The position numbers and the translations under genes were made by a program. A stretch of 64,000 nucleotides of DNA, taken from contig DBQQ01000006.1 of assembly GCA_002305315.1 (NCBI GenBank), positions 184,794-248,793 on the forward strand, in the 5' to 3' direction. The DNA comes from Clostridiales bacterium UBA1390 (GTDB taxonomy: Bacteria > Bacillota > Clostridia > Lachnospirales > Bianqueaceae). The notes under the pieces were generated by a model, which ran no database searches, was not told the DNA's origin, and worked only from the letters and a program-made list of their open reading frames with translations. Below are positions 9,109 through 18,078 of this stretch, one piece after another. Each line of letters opens with the position of its first letter. Positions within the stretch are counted from its first letter, which is position 1.

Positions 9109-10305
9109 TTATTCCCGATTCTCTCCGATCATCTCGCCGGCAGCAATCTGCACACCTTTGCCAATGGTAATACCGTCACCTACCACAGCAATCGCACCAT
9201 TCTCGCATGTCTCCTTGGGTGCGCCTATTGATGCTTCCTGACCAATCACAGCTTCTTGACCAACAATCGCATATTGTACGACCGCATTATCTTCAATCAC
9301 CGCATCCGGCATAATCACACTATCACGTACGATTGCACCTTTGCCGATCCGACAGCCATGAAACAGCACAGAATGCTCCACCGTACCATATATGCTGGCT
9401 CCTTCTGTTACAATGGAATCACGGATTTCCGCTCCTTCTGCCACATAATGAGGCTGTTCATTAGGATTACGCGCATAAATTCTCCATGAAGGATCCGCCA
9501 GTTTAATGGGGCTGTCTTCACCGATAAGTTCCATATTGGCTTCCCACAGGGATTCAATGGTTCCTACATCTTTCCAGTAATCACTAAACTCATACGCCAT
9601 CATGACCTCTCCATGCGCAAGCATTTCAGGAATGATGTTCTTACCAAAATCGTTAGAGGATTTTGGATCCGCCTCATCTTGAATCAGATATTCTCTCAAC
9701 TTACTCCAAGTGAAGATATAAATACCCATGGAAGCCTTAGTAGATTTAGGAACCTTGGGTTTTTCTTCAAACTCGTAGATTCGATTCTCTTCGTCTGTAT
9801 TCATGATGCCAAAACGGCTGGCCTCTTCCAAAGACACATTTAATACCGCAATCGTGCAGGCAGCCTGATGTGCCTTGTGATACTGCAGCATCTTGTTATA
9901 ATCCATCTTATAAATATGGTCTCCTGACAAAATCACCACATATTCAGGATCATACTGCTCGATGAAGTGAATGTTCTGGTAGATCGCATTGGCTGTTCCC
10001 TTATACCATTCTCCGTTCTTTCCGTGGACGTACGGAGGCAGAATCGACACTCCGCCATAATTCCGATCCAGATCCCATGGCTGACCATTGCCAATATACG
10101 CATTCAGATCCAACGGCATATACTGTGTCAAAACACCCACGGTATCGATTCCAGAATTAACGCAATTACTCAACGGAAAATCAATGATACGGTATTTCCC
10201 GCCAAAAGGCACCGCCGGCTTTGCCACATTTTTGGTTAATACGCCCAGCCGACTTCCCTGACCGCCAGCCAAAAGCATTGCAATACACTCTTTTTTAATC
10301 TTCAT
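9109..10305 (-). CDS. glgC: Glucose-1-phosphate adenylyltransferase
   Basis: A 398-residue ADP-glucose pyrophosphorylase making ADP-glucose from glucose-1-phosphate and ATP, the committed step of bacterial glycogen synthesis. Seen: the nucleotide motif '[10 protein letters not shown]' at residues 11-20, '[15 protein letters not shown]', the active-site '[14 protein letters not shown]', 'FEEKP', and a C-terminal beta-helix. Start chosen at ATG 10305 with GGAGGG 6 nt upstream rather than the in-frame TTG two codons earlier. It is first in the glycogen operon and has its own promoter about 65 nt upstream. Confidence 0.96.
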   Translation of the reverse strand: MKIKKECIAMLLAGGQGSRLGVLTKNVAKPAVPFGGKYRIIDFPLSNCVNSGIDTVGVLTQYMPLDLNAYIGNGQPWDLDRNYGGVSILPPYVHGKNGEWYKGTANAIYQNIHFIEQYDPEYVVILSGDHIYKMDYNKMLQYHKAHQAACTIAVLNVSLEEASRFGIMNTDEENRIYEFEEKPKVPKSTKASMGIYIFTWSKLREYLIQDEADPKSSNDFGKNIIPEMLAHGEVMMAYEFSDYWKDVGTIESLWEANMELIGEDSPIKLADPSWRIYARNPNEQPHYVAEGAEIRDSIVTEGASIYGTVEHSVLFHGCRIGKGAIVRDSVIMPDAVIEDNAVVQYAIVGQEAVIGQEASIGAPKETCENGAIAVVGDGITIGKGVQIAAGEMIGENRE

Positions 10306-10368
10306 ACCCAACCCTCCATACTCGAATTTTCAGCATTATCCTGAAAACCCTCAGATTTCCTTGTAAAT

Positions 10369-10397
10369 AGCATATCACAATTCTACGATTTTTTCAA
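10369..10397 (-). promoter_or_regulatory. Promoter of the glgCDAP operon
   Basis: TTGAAA (10397-10392) and TATGCT (10374-10369) on the minus strand with a 17-bp spacer. Confidence 0.55.
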
Positions 10398-10452
10398 GAT
10401 ATTTTCTTATCATTTGTGGATTTTATCCGTTCTTTACGTTTTGTTTACGCTT

Positions 10453-12411
10453 TCAAAACATGGAAAGGAGCTCTTCTTCGGATAGAATGGGAATTCCCAG
10501 CTGTCTTGCTTTCTTATTTTTACTGCTGGTGCTGTTCAGGTCGTTATTGACCAGATAAGCGGTCTTACTGCTGACAGAAGAAGAAACCTTACCTCCTCGT
10601 TTTTCGATTTCTTGAATTAACGCCTCCCTGTTCTCAAAATGATGCAGTGTACCTGTAATTACTACGGTCTTACCAGCCAGCACACTCTCCAGTGCTTCCT
10701 GTACACTGAGACGGAGTTCCGTAAGGAGTTTTTCTGTAATTTGACGATTCTGTTCGTTATCAAAAAAGACGCGTATATTATGCGCCAGAACATCCCCAAA
10801 TCCTTCGATCGAAGCAATCTCCTCTGGTGATGCATTCATAACTTGCTGAATATCTCCCTGAAAATGATCTGCCAGCAATTTTGCATTCGCGCTTCCGATC
10901 CCTGGAATGCCCAGTGCCGCAAGCAGTCGATATGGTTCCGTATTCCGCGACGATTCGATCGCCGATAACAACTTGTCCACTGATTTTTCACCGAACCCTT
11001 CCATCTGGCAGATCTTTTCCCGATGATCTTTTAAGTGATATATATCTGCATAATCATTCAAAAGGCCGGCCTCCAGAAAGCGATCCAGGAACGCCTCCGA
11101 CAATCCATCAATATTCATCGCTCCTCGAGATACGAAATGCACGAATGCACGATGCAGTTTTGCCGGACACGAAGGATTGGTACAGACAAGCACCTTAGCC
11201 TCATGGTTTTGTGTTTCCTCCGTAGGCGCACCACACCGGGGACATTCTGCCGGAATGGACAGCGTATGACTTCGCGTCAGGTTTTCACTGATCTGCGGAA
11301 TAATCATGTTGGCTTTATATACGAGAATTCGGTCTCCCAAGCCCAGTTCCAAGTCCTCAATGATACTCAGATTATGCAGAGAAGCCCTTTGCACCGTTGT
11401 ACCTTCTAATTCCACGGGATCGAAGATTGCCACCGGATTAATCAAGCCCGTTCTGGATGTTTGCCATTCTACTTGCCTGAGCGTTGTCTCTGCCGTTTCA
11501 TCCTGCCATTTGAAAGCCATGGAATCTCTGGGAAACTTGGCGGTTCGCCCTAGAGACGCGGAATAGACGATATCGTCATAGGTCAAAACCAGACCGTCCG
11601 ACGGATACTTCTCGGCGGAAACACGCTCTGCGTAAGAGTCAATCGCAGAAAGCAGCTGTTCCTGACAGACTCGCGTCCATTCCACCATCTCAAAGCCCAT
11701 AGCCGCGAGCTGCTCCAACTGCCTGCTTTTTCTCTCTTTTGAGAACGGAATGTCTCCCGGAGCATCCTCAGAAGAAACCAGCGTATAGACAATATAATGA
11801 ACTCGTCGTGTTGCCGTAATCTGACTATTCAACTGTCTCACGCTTCCACTGCATAGATTCCTTGGGTTTTTATACTGTTCTTCGGGAGACAATCCACTGT
11901 TGATCGCCTCAAAATCTTTATAAGAGATGACCGCCTCTCCTCGCACGACCAACCTTCCCTTATAAGGTATATGCAGAGGAAGTCCTAAAAATGTCCGTGC
12001 ATTCTCCGTAATTTGCTCGCCCTCTTCTCCATTGCCGCGCGTCAATGCCTGCCGGAGTTCTCCACCGTCATATGTCATTACCACAGTCAATCCATCCAGT
12101 TTCCAAGAAAGAACACCCGCTTGATCTCCCAACCATTCCCGCAATGCTTCCCGGCTCTTTGTCTTATCTAAAGACAGCATCGGGGTTTCATGTGCAACTT
12201 TGGGCAGCTCGGAAAGAACTGGATACCCAACCTTTTGCGTGGGACTACCAGACAAAACAACACCGGTCTCCTGCTCTAATTTCAACAATGTATCATAGAG
12301 TGTGTCATATTCATGATCGGACATGATCTCCCGCGCATCCTGATAATAAGCGCGGGAGGCCTGGTCCAGCAAGTTGATTAGCTCCTTCATCTGATTCAGC
12401 TGATCCTGCAT
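10453..12411 (-). CDS. ligA: NAD-dependent DNA ligase
   Basis: A 652-residue LigA that seals nicks using NAD+. Seen in order: the Ia-type NAD-binding helix region, the adenylation motif with catalytic Lys in 'SWKLDGLT' near residue 102, the OB fold, the four-Cys zinc finger 'CPRCGAPT...CTNPSC', helix-hairpin-helix repeats, and a C-terminal BRCT domain ('GKTVVITGTLHHF'). Start set at ATG 12411: GGGAGG is 7 nt upstream, while the in-frame ATG at 12417 is only 1 nt from it. It follows pcrA by 22 nt, the same pcrA-ligA order as in Bacillus. Confidence 0.96.
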   Translation of the reverse strand: MQDQLNQMKELINLLDQASRAYYQDAREIMSDHEYDTLYDTLLKLEQETGVVLSGSPTQKVGYPVLSELPKVAHETPMLSLDKTKSREALREWLGDQAGVLSWKLDGLTVVMTYDGGELRQALTRGNGEEGEQITENARTFLGLPLHIPYKGRLVVRGEAVISYKDFEAINSGLSPEEQYKNPRNLCSGSVRQLNSQITATRRVHYIVYTLVSSEDAPGDIPFSKERKSRQLEQLAAMGFEMVEWTRVCQEQLLSAIDSYAERVSAEKYPSDGLVLTYDDIVYSASLGRTAKFPRDSMAFKWQDETAETTLRQVEWQTSRTGLINPVAIFDPVELEGTTVQRASLHNLSIIEDLELGLGDRILVYKANMIIPQISENLTRSHTLSIPAECPRCGAPTEETQNHEAKVLVCTNPSCPAKLHRAFVHFVSRGAMNIDGLSEAFLDRFLEAGLLNDYADIYHLKDHREKICQMEGFGEKSVDKLLSAIESSRNTEPYRLLAALGIPGIGSANAKLLADHFQGDIQQVMNASPEEIASIEGFGDVLAHNIRVFFDNEQNRQITEKLLTELRLSVQEALESVLAGKTVVITGTLHHFENREALIQEIEKRGGKVSSSVSSKTAYLVNNDLNSTSSKNKKARQLGIPILSEEELLSMF

Positions 12412-12433
12412 TTCCATACCTCCCGTGATGAGT

Positions 12434-14713
12434 TTATTCTACTTTTTTGAGTCCCGCCAGCCCTGCCAGCAATTTCTTGGTGCCCGCCTTGGCGAACTGA
12501 ACGGTCACTTGCGAATCTGCATTCAAAGGTTCTACCGCCTCCACAATACCGAGTCCAAATTTTCGGTGCTGAACACGATCTCCCACATTCCACGTCGAAA
12601 CAACCGCTTTTCCTTGTTCTGCGGCCGATTTTTCATTCACCGAGTGCCCCATCATCCGTTGCTTTTGCTGCTCCAGCCGCTCGTTCTTGAACTGCTTCAC
12701 AAACATTCTCTGAGGTTGCCCACTCTCACTCACCATGTTTTTTTCCCTCCTTTCTGTCCCCCAGGCAGAGGCATCGTTTTCTTTTACATCCAGAAGTTCC
12801 TTCGGAATTTCTTTAATAAATCGAGATATCTTCGTCAGTTCTTGCATTCCATGAATTCGTCGGCTCTTGGCATAAGTCATATACAGTTTTTCTTGTGCTC
12901 GTGTAATGCCTACATAGCACAATCTTCTCTCTTCCTCGATATCATCTTCCTCCCCTGAGGTGATACTCATATAACTGGGGAACAGGCCATCCTCCATACC
13001 CGCCAAAAATACAATGGGAAACTCCAATCCCTTCGCACTATGTAGTGTCATCAACGATACCGCATCCACAGTTTCATCTAATGCATCAATCGCTGACACT
13101 AAAGATAATTCTTCAATGAGTCCAGCCAGAGAAGCATCCGGAGATTCTTCTTCATAAGTCTCTATACGATTCTTCAACTCTTCTATGTTATCCAAGCGGT
13201 CCTCTGTCCGTTCCGGATCCTCTTCACGCAGGTATTCTATATAACGAATACGTGTTATCAAACTCTCCAGCAGCTCAGACAAATCACAATCCGGTTCCTG
13301 AGCACGCTCACGATATTCCTCAATCAGAGCTGCAAAATCCTTCAGTTTTGCCGCGGCACGGCTTAATTCAGTATACTGCTCTACCCGACCGATCAATTCT
13401 GTAATGCCCAGATCCTTTTCCTCCGCCAACAACCGCAGACGCTCTTCTGTCGTGGCGCCAATGCCTCGCTTCGGAACGTTAATGATTCGCTGTGCCGCCA
13501 CATAGTCCCGGTCATTGACAATCAAACGCAGATAACAAAGCAGATCTTTAATTTCTTTGCGCTGATAGAATGGAATCCCTGCAAACAACCTATAAGGGAT
13601 GTTATCCCGAATCAGATGTTCTTCCAATGCACGTGACTGTGCATTCGTTCGGAATAAGATAGCCATTTCTTTATAGGCTTTCCCTTCCCCATGAAGCTTT
13701 TGCATCTGTCCTGCGATATATCCAGCCTCTCCCCCCTCTGTATCAGCCTGATATAGCGTGATCTTTTCTCCTGTTTCATTCTGTGTCCATAGTGTCTTTC
13801 TCTTTCGCCCCAGATTATGAAGAATTACCTCATTGGCCGCGTTCAGAATGGTTTTGGTGGAGCGATAATTTTCCTCCAGACGAATCACCACAGCATCCGG
13901 AAAATCCTTCTCAAAATCCAAGATATTCCGAATGTTGGCGCCGCGGAACTTATAAATGGACTGATCGTCATCTCCGACTACACATATATTGCCAAACATG
14001 CCGGATAGCTGATGAATCAGCTGATATTGCGCTGTATTCGTATCCTGGTACTCATCTACCATAATATACCGGAACTGATCCTGATACTTTTCCAGAATAT
14101 CCGGGTTCACGGCGAATAGATGCACACATTTTCTCAGGATATCATCAAAATCCATCGCCTGATTCCGCAGAAGTTCCTGCTCATATTCTGCGTAAAGCCG
14201 GGCAATCATCTCCTTCGCATAATCTCCCCTGGCTGCCCGCTGATAATCATCAGGCCCTATCAGATCATTCTTAGCCGCACTGATCGCTGCCAGGACAGTT
14301 CTAGGCGTCCACATCTTCTCATTCAGATTCATGTTTTTCAGAATCCGTCGGATCACGGCTTTCTGATCCTCTGGGTCATAGATCGTAAAGCCGGATTCAT
14401 ACCCGATTCGGTTTCCGTGCCGTCTGAGAATTCGCAGGCAACAGGAATGAAATGTGGAAATCCAAGCATTCGATGCAGCTTCTCCAATCAGCCGATCGAC
14501 ACGTTCCCGCATCTCATTCGCCGCTTTATTCGTAAAAGTAATCGCTAATATATAATAAGAAGGTACCTGCATCTCTTCGATGAGGTACGCGATTCGGTGT
14601 GTCAACACCCTGGTTTTTCCGCTGCCTGCACCTGCTAAAATGAGCACCGGCCCTTCTGTTTGAAATACAGCTCGCTTCTGCATCTCATTTAAAGATTGAT
14701 ACTTATCATCCAT
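12434..14713 (-). CDS. pcrA: ATP-dependent DNA helicase PcrA (UvrD/Rep family)
   Basis: A 759-residue SF1A helicase acting 3'-5' in nucleotide excision repair and in removing RecA or RNA polymerase from DNA. Seen: motif I 'LAGAGSGKTRVL', Ia 'ITFTNKAANEMRERV', II 'VDEYQDTN', III 'VGDDDQSIYKFRGA', IV 'LEENYRST', V 'LMTLHSAKGLEFPIVFLAG', VI 'YVGITRAQEKLY', and the C-terminal Tudor-like domain ('VGDRVQHRKFGLGIV'). The start at ATG 14713 overlaps the yerC stop by 8 nt (ATGGATGA). An earlier in-frame start at 14743 is less likely because it lies well inside yerC. Confidence 0.95.
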   Translation of the reverse strand: MDDKYQSLNEMQKRAVFQTEGPVLILAGAGSGKTRVLTHRIAYLIEEMQVPSYYILAITFTNKAANEMRERVDRLIGEAASNAWISTFHSCCLRILRRHGNRIGYESGFTIYDPEDQKAVIRRILKNMNLNEKMWTPRTVLAAISAAKNDLIGPDDYQRAARGDYAKEMIARLYAEYEQELLRNQAMDFDDILRKCVHLFAVNPDILEKYQDQFRYIMVDEYQDTNTAQYQLIHQLSGMFGNICVVGDDDQSIYKFRGANIRNILDFEKDFPDAVVIRLEENYRSTKTILNAANEVILHNLGRKRKTLWTQNETGEKITLYQADTEGGEAGYIAGQMQKLHGEGKAYKEMAILFRTNAQSRALEEHLIRDNIPYRLFAGIPFYQRKEIKDLLCYLRLIVNDRDYVAAQRIINVPKRGIGATTEERLRLLAEEKDLGITELIGRVEQYTELSRAAAKLKDFAALIEEYRERAQEPDCDLSELLESLITRIRYIEYLREEDPERTEDRLDNIEELKNRIETYEEESPDASLAGLIEELSLVSAIDALDETVDAVSLMTLHSAKGLEFPIVFLAGMEDGLFPSYMSITSGEEDDIEEERRLCYVGITRAQEKLYMTYAKSRRIHGMQELTKISRFIKEIPKELLDVKENDASAWGTERREKNMVSESGQPQRMFVKQFKNERLEQQKQRMMGHSVNEKSAAEQGKAVVSTWNVGDRVQHRKFGLGIVEAVEPLNADSQVTVQFAKAGTKKLLAGLAGLKKVE

Positions 14714-15026
14714 GGATATCTGTACTCCCATCCTCCGATTCATTTTTCAGCCGCTCCAATACTAACGCATATCCATCTTCTCCATAGTGCAAGGCACGAT
14801 TGACTCGGCTGATTGTGGCGCTCGAAGCTCCGGTCCTATCACATATATCCTGATAGCGTGCCTCTTCACTCAACATCCTTGCTACCTGAAGTCTCTGCGC
14901 GATAGCCAGCAGTTCGCTGACAGTACAAATATCTTCAAAAAACGCATAGCATTCCTTCTCGGTGCGCAAAGACAGCACCGCACGAAAGAACTGATCCATC
15001 TCCGGCGTTTTCAGTTTATTATTCAT
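14706..15026 (-). CDS. YerC/YecD family TrpR-like regulator
   Basis: A 106-residue all-helical protein of the TrpR superfamily, YerC/YecD group. Seen: the conserved 'DQFFRAVLSLRTEKECYAFFEDICT' entry, then a helix-turn-helix: 'RLQVARMLSEEARYQDI' followed by recognition helix 'GASSATISRVNRALHYG'. It overlaps pcrA by 8 nt and lies in the same yerC-pcrA-ligA order known in Bacillus subtilis. It is a predicted DNA-binding repressor; its ligand and targets are not shown by the sequence. GGGGGA precedes the start. Confidence 0.88.
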   Translation of the reverse strand: MNNKLKTPEMDQFFRAVLSLRTEKECYAFFEDICTVSELLAIAQRLQVARMLSEEARYQDICDRTGASSATISRVNRALHYGEDGYALVLERLKNESEDGSTDIHG

Positions 15027-15088
15027 CTGGATCCCCCTATCTTTCGTAATAAACTTATTGTATCACCGATTGGATAAAAAGTAAAGAT

Positions 15089-15847
15089 TTAATGCTCTCC
15101 CATCCACCAATTTTCCGGGGCATCTTCTTCCAGTAGACTGGAGAAGACATATCCGTTTTCTTGAAAATAAGATAGGATCGAAGGCAGCGCCGCTACAGTC
15201 TGCGGCGCATAGCTGGCGGAATGAAGGAGTATAATGACAGGATTCTTTCCCTTGGCAGTCCGAATCGTGCTGTCATAGATTTCCTCCGCAGTGACGCCTT
15301 GACGAATGGCGTCATCTCCCGAACAGTTCCAATCCATGACACGGTATCCCCATGCTTCTATCGTTTTCCGTACGGTATTCCCCAAATACTTTTCAGCTCT
15401 GGTGGAACCGCCGGGAAACCTAAAAATCTTCTCTGGAGCATATCCGCTGACATATTCCACGTAGTCCTCTAACTCTTCTATTTCTTCTCTCAGGTTTTCA
15501 AAACTTGCGTACACATGCTCATACACATGTGTCGCCGTATGATTGGCCAGTACATGTCCTTCTTCCACGATCCGGCGGTAAAGAGGAATCAGCTCTTCCT
15601 CTTCTCTCACAATCACAAAAAACGCGGCCGGAACCTGATATTCCTGCAAAATATCGAGGATCTGTGCCGTACTCTCGCAAGGTCCATCATCAAAGGTTAA
15701 ATACACCTTTTTTGTTGCCTCTGCATTGACATGATAAGCTGGTTCCGGCTCTATACAGGAAGAATCCAGACTCATCTCTTTGGCGCATCCTCCCAGAAAG
15801 GTCACTGCGATCCACATCCCCAAAAGCCATTTCGATGTTTTTCTCAT
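15089..15847 (-). CDS. Polysaccharide deacetylase lipoprotein
   Basis: A 252-residue NodB-domain carbohydrate esterase 4, probably a peptidoglycan N-acetylglucosamine deacetylase. Seen: signal segment with lipobox 'FLGGC' (Cys21), motif 1 'YLTFDDGP' with catalytic Asp and metal Asp, motif 2 'NHTATH' with the two metal His, motif 3 'RFPGGSTR', and a C-terminal 'ILLHSASYA' with the catalytic His. All canonical CE4 residues are present, unlike the PdaA-like paralogue near 3.5 kb. It lies 63 nt upstream of nothing it obviously works with; yerC starts 62 nt before it on the opposite end of the gap, and it is likely its own unit. Confidence 0.87.
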   Translation of the reverse strand: MRKTSKWLLGMWIAVTFLGGCAKEMSLDSSCIEPEPAYHVNAEATKKVYLTFDDGPCESTAQILDILQEYQVPAAFFVIVREEEELIPLYRRIVEEGHVLANHTATHVYEHVYASFENLREEIEELEDYVEYVSGYAPEKIFRFPGGSTRAEKYLGNTVRKTIEAWGYRVMDWNCSGDDAIRQGVTAEEIYDSTIRTAKGKNPVIILLHSASYAPQTVAALPSILSYFQENGYVFSSLLEEDAPENWWMGEH

Positions 15848-15901
15848 CTTCTCACCCCATTTTTGTATATCCTTGGGGTAGATTATGGACTTTTTTAAAT
15901 T

Positions 15902-16099
15902 TCATACATCCTTTTGAATCTTTTTCTGAATCAGAACCATACCGAAAAGCAGCAATGTCAGAAGGTATAACACCCAAAAGACCAGCGCCTCTCCGCCTTC
16001 TGCCTGCCAACAATGGATGATCACCACAATGATTCCTAGCAGGATCCCACATAGCCTATCCATAAAGTCGCCGCGCAGTAACATATAAGCCCCAGCCAC
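15902..16099 (-). CDS. Small membrane-protein frame, possibly shifted from the upstream 34-codon ORF
   Basis: A 65-codon frame, GTG start at 16099 or in-frame ATG at 16063, encoding two hydrophobic helices (near residues 17-30 and 41-57) and a basic tail 'IQKKIQKDV'. It has no convincing ribosome binding site. It overlaps, in the -1 frame, a 34-codon ORF that has one. Read together they would give a soluble N-terminus plus two membrane helices, so this may be one gene with a frameshift. Not recognised. Confidence 0.35.
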   Translation of the reverse strand: MAGAYMLLRGDFMDRLCGILLGIIVVIIHCWQAEGGEALVFWVLYLLTLLLFGMVLIQKKIQKDV

Positions 16100-16140
16100 T
16101 CTTCTTTTGGCAGAAACTTACGGATCTGTTCTTTTGTCAT
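16036..16140 (-). CDS. 34-codon ORF with a strong ribosome binding site
   Basis: ATG 16140 is preceded by AGGGAGGGCGAGAAGG. The ORF reads 'MTKEQIRKFLPKEEWLGL' and ends at TAG 16038-16036 after a mildly hydrophobic stretch (ICYCAATLWIGYVGSC). Too short for ordinary gene calling. It is either a leader/small protein or the broken 5' part of the overlapping membrane-protein frame. Confidence 0.4.
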   Translation of the reverse strand: MTKEQIRKFLPKEEWLGLICYCAATLWIGYVGSC

Positions 16141-16169
16141 TTTGACCTTCTCGCCCTCCCTTTTCTTTC

Positions 16170-16185
16170 TTAAGAATCTTCTTAA
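16170..16185. promoter_or_regulatory. Inverted repeat between the small ORF and the carboxypeptidase gene
   Basis: TTAAGAA-TC-TTCTTAA, a perfect 7-bp inverted repeat in the divergent intergenic region. Could be an operator or a weak leader hairpin. Confidence 0.3.
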
Positions 16186-16236
16186 AGAAATTAAGACGTT
16201 TTTCGTTCTTTTGTCATTTTTTCGTTAGAAATCAGC

Positions 16237-16266
16237 TTGCATATTATGATATTATCATGCTATACT
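16237..16266 (+). promoter_or_regulatory. Promoter for the D,D-carboxypeptidase gene
   Basis: TTGCAT (16237-16242), 18-bp spacer, TATACT (16261-16266). The promoter position rules out translation starts before about 16275. Confidence 0.65.
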
Positions 16267-16290
16267 TCATTTAGAAAGCAGGTGTTAGGA

Positions 16291-17175
16291 TTGAAAGCTT
16301 CTGTTGAGACTCATATTTTGCGAATTCTTCTCGTGTGCATTCTTCTTCTGGTGGGATTGATCCTCTGGGTCAACTTGAGTCCTCATCTGCCGGATACCAC
16401 TTCCGTGGACGTGCAGAGTGAGAGCTATGTCATCATGCGCTTTGAAGACGGAGAAGTCCTGTCTTCTAAAGAAAAAGACGCGCAGATTTACCCCGCGTCA
16501 ATGACAAAGATGATGACCGCCATCCTGGCAATTGAAAATTACGAGGATCTCGAAGAAGTCATCGAGGTACCGTATTCCATTTTTCCGGCTCTGTACGCCC
16601 AGGACGCATCTCGCGCTGGATTCGAACCGGGAGAGCGAGTCCCATATCGAGATATCCTCTACGGCATACTTCTGCCGTCAGGATGCGAATGCTGTGAAAC
16701 CGCGGCCTATCTGACAGCCGGGTCAGACGAGACTTTCGTAGAATGGATGAATGAGAAGGCTGCGTCTCTGGGTATGGATCATACGCATTTTGCAAATGCG
16801 ACAGGACTGCATGATTCCAATCATTATACGACGACCTATGATCTGGCGCTCCTGCTGCGGTACTGTCTGCAAAACGAGACATTTTATGAGGTTTTCACCA
16901 CATCTTCCTATCTCACTACCCCATCGAATATTCATCCAGAAGGTATGATACTACGCAGCACCATGCGAGAAGAACTCTCTGATATCTCTACCGGAGATGT
17001 CGAAATCCTAGGCGGCAAAACCGGATTTACCAGTTTTGCCGGGCTTTGTCTCGCCAGCCTAGGAGAAGTCAATGGGGAACGATATATCGTCGTAAATGCA
17101 GGGGCACCTGGCGATCATGGCACAGAACCCTATCACATTCTGGACGCGATCACACTGTATCAGAGTCTTTCCTAA
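16291..17175 (+). CDS. D-alanyl-D-alanine carboxypeptidase (S11 family)
   Basis: A 294-residue penicillin-binding-protein-type carboxypeptidase that trims the terminal D-Ala of peptidoglycan stem peptides. Seen: one N-terminal membrane anchor ('ILLVCILLLVGLILWV'), the nucleophile motif 'SMTK', and the KTG motif in 'GGKTGFT'. The middle SxN motif reads 'SGCECC', with Cys where Asn is usual. Start set at TTG 16291, with GGTG 6 nt upstream and the promoter -10 ending at 16266; longer readings would begin inside the promoter. The C-terminal PBP5-like beta domain is absent, so it is a short form. Its stop lies only 3 nt from the convergent trxB stop. Confidence 0.85.
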   Translation: MKASVETHILRILLVCILLLVGLILWVNLSPHLPDTTSVDVQSESYVIMRFEDGEVLSSKEKDAQIYPASMTKMMTAILAIENYEDLEEVIEVPYSIFPALYAQDASRAGFEPGERVPYRDILYGILLPSGCECCETAAYLTAGSDETFVEWMNEKAASLGMDHTHFANATGLHDSNHYTTTYDLALLLRYCLQNETFYEVFTTSSYLTTPSNIHPEGMILRSTMREELSDISTGDVEILGGKTGFTSFAGLCLASLGEVNGERYIVVNAGAPGDHGTEPYHILDAITLYQSLS

Positions 17176-17178
17176 TCC

Positions 17179-18078
17179 TTACAGCGTGCCCACAATGCTT
17201 TCAATCGCGATGGCTCCGTCTGCGGCAGCGGTAATGATCTGCCGCAGAAATTTTTTGCGTACATCTCCCGCGGCATATACTCCTCGAATTGATGTTTCCA
17301 TATGCTCATTTGTAAGAATATAACCCGCGCTATCTGTATCCACTTTCCCCTTCAGCAAGCTTGAGTTGGGCTGAATACCCCCCGCGACAAAGACTCCATT
17401 CACATCCATCCTGGTTTCCTGTCCCTCGGTATCTACAAGCACAGCCGATACACGTTCTTCTCCCTGTATCTCTCGCACCTGACTATTCCACAGGATATGA
17501 ATATTGTTCTTCTCGGCAACTTTTTTCTGCAGGTAGTCGGCAGCACGCAGCTGATCTCTCCGATGAATCAAATACACATCCTGACATAACGCTGATAAAT
17601 ACAACGCATCTGACACCGCCGTATCTCCACCGCCAATCACGGCGGTTTTTTGATTTCGGAAAAAAGCACCATCACAGGTAGCGCAGTACGATACACCCTT
17701 GCCGCGCAGCCGTTCCTCCCCCGGGACTCCCAGCATCCTAGGAGCGGCTCCCGTGCAAAAGAGAATATTCTTCGTCACGTATTCTCCTCCGAAGGTTCGT
17801 ACCGTCTTCAACTCTTCTCCAACCTCCAGGTCCGTGACCTCTTCCATAATCTGCTGCATCCCCAGCTTCTGCGCATGTTCCATCCATTTCATGCCTAAAT
17901 CCATGCCGGAGATTTCCGGGAATCCGGGATAATTATCTACCTCGGCTGTATTCAGAACCTGCCCTCCTGGAAATCCCTGTTCTATCAATGCATACGAAAG
18001 ACCAGCCCGGGACGCATATATGGCAGCAGCAAGCCCCGCAGGGCCTCCGCCAATAATCAACACATCATACGGTTTCAT
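17179..18078 (-). CDS. trxB: Thioredoxin-disulfide reductase
   Basis: A 299-residue NADPH-dependent flavoprotein that reduces thioredoxin. Seen: the FAD motif 'IIGGGPAGLAAAIYASRAG' at residues 8-26, the redox-active 'CATC' (Cys132, Cys135), the NADPH motif 'AVIGGGDTAVSDAL', and the C-terminal FAD motif 'GVYAAGDVR'. Length fits low-molecular-weight TrxB. GGAGGAG precedes the ATG, which overlaps the end of the upstream aminopeptidase gene by 14 nt, so the two are translationally coupled. No thioredoxin gene is nearby. Ferredoxin-dependent variants share the fold, but the NADPH motif supports TrxB. Confidence 0.93.
   Translation of the reverse strand: MKPYDVLIIGGGPAGLAAAIYASRAGLSYALIEQGFPGGQVLNTAEVDNYPGFPEISGMDLGMKWMEHAQKLGMQQIMEEVTDLEVGEELKTVRTFGGEYVTKNILFCTGAAPRMLGVPGEERLRGKGVSYCATCDGAFFRNQKTAVIGGGDTAVSDALYLSALCQDVYLIHRRDQLRAADYLQKKVAEKNNIHILWNSQVREIQGEERVSAVLVDTEGQETRMDVNGVFVAGGIQPNSSLLKGKVDTDSAGYILTNEHMETSIRGVYAAGDVRKKFLRQIITAAADGAIAIESIVGTL

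Noticed and set aside
15852-16052. Minus-strand 66-codon frame beside the small membrane ORFs
   Set aside because: Arg/Gly-rich shadow reading of the hydrophobic frame; no ribosome binding site.
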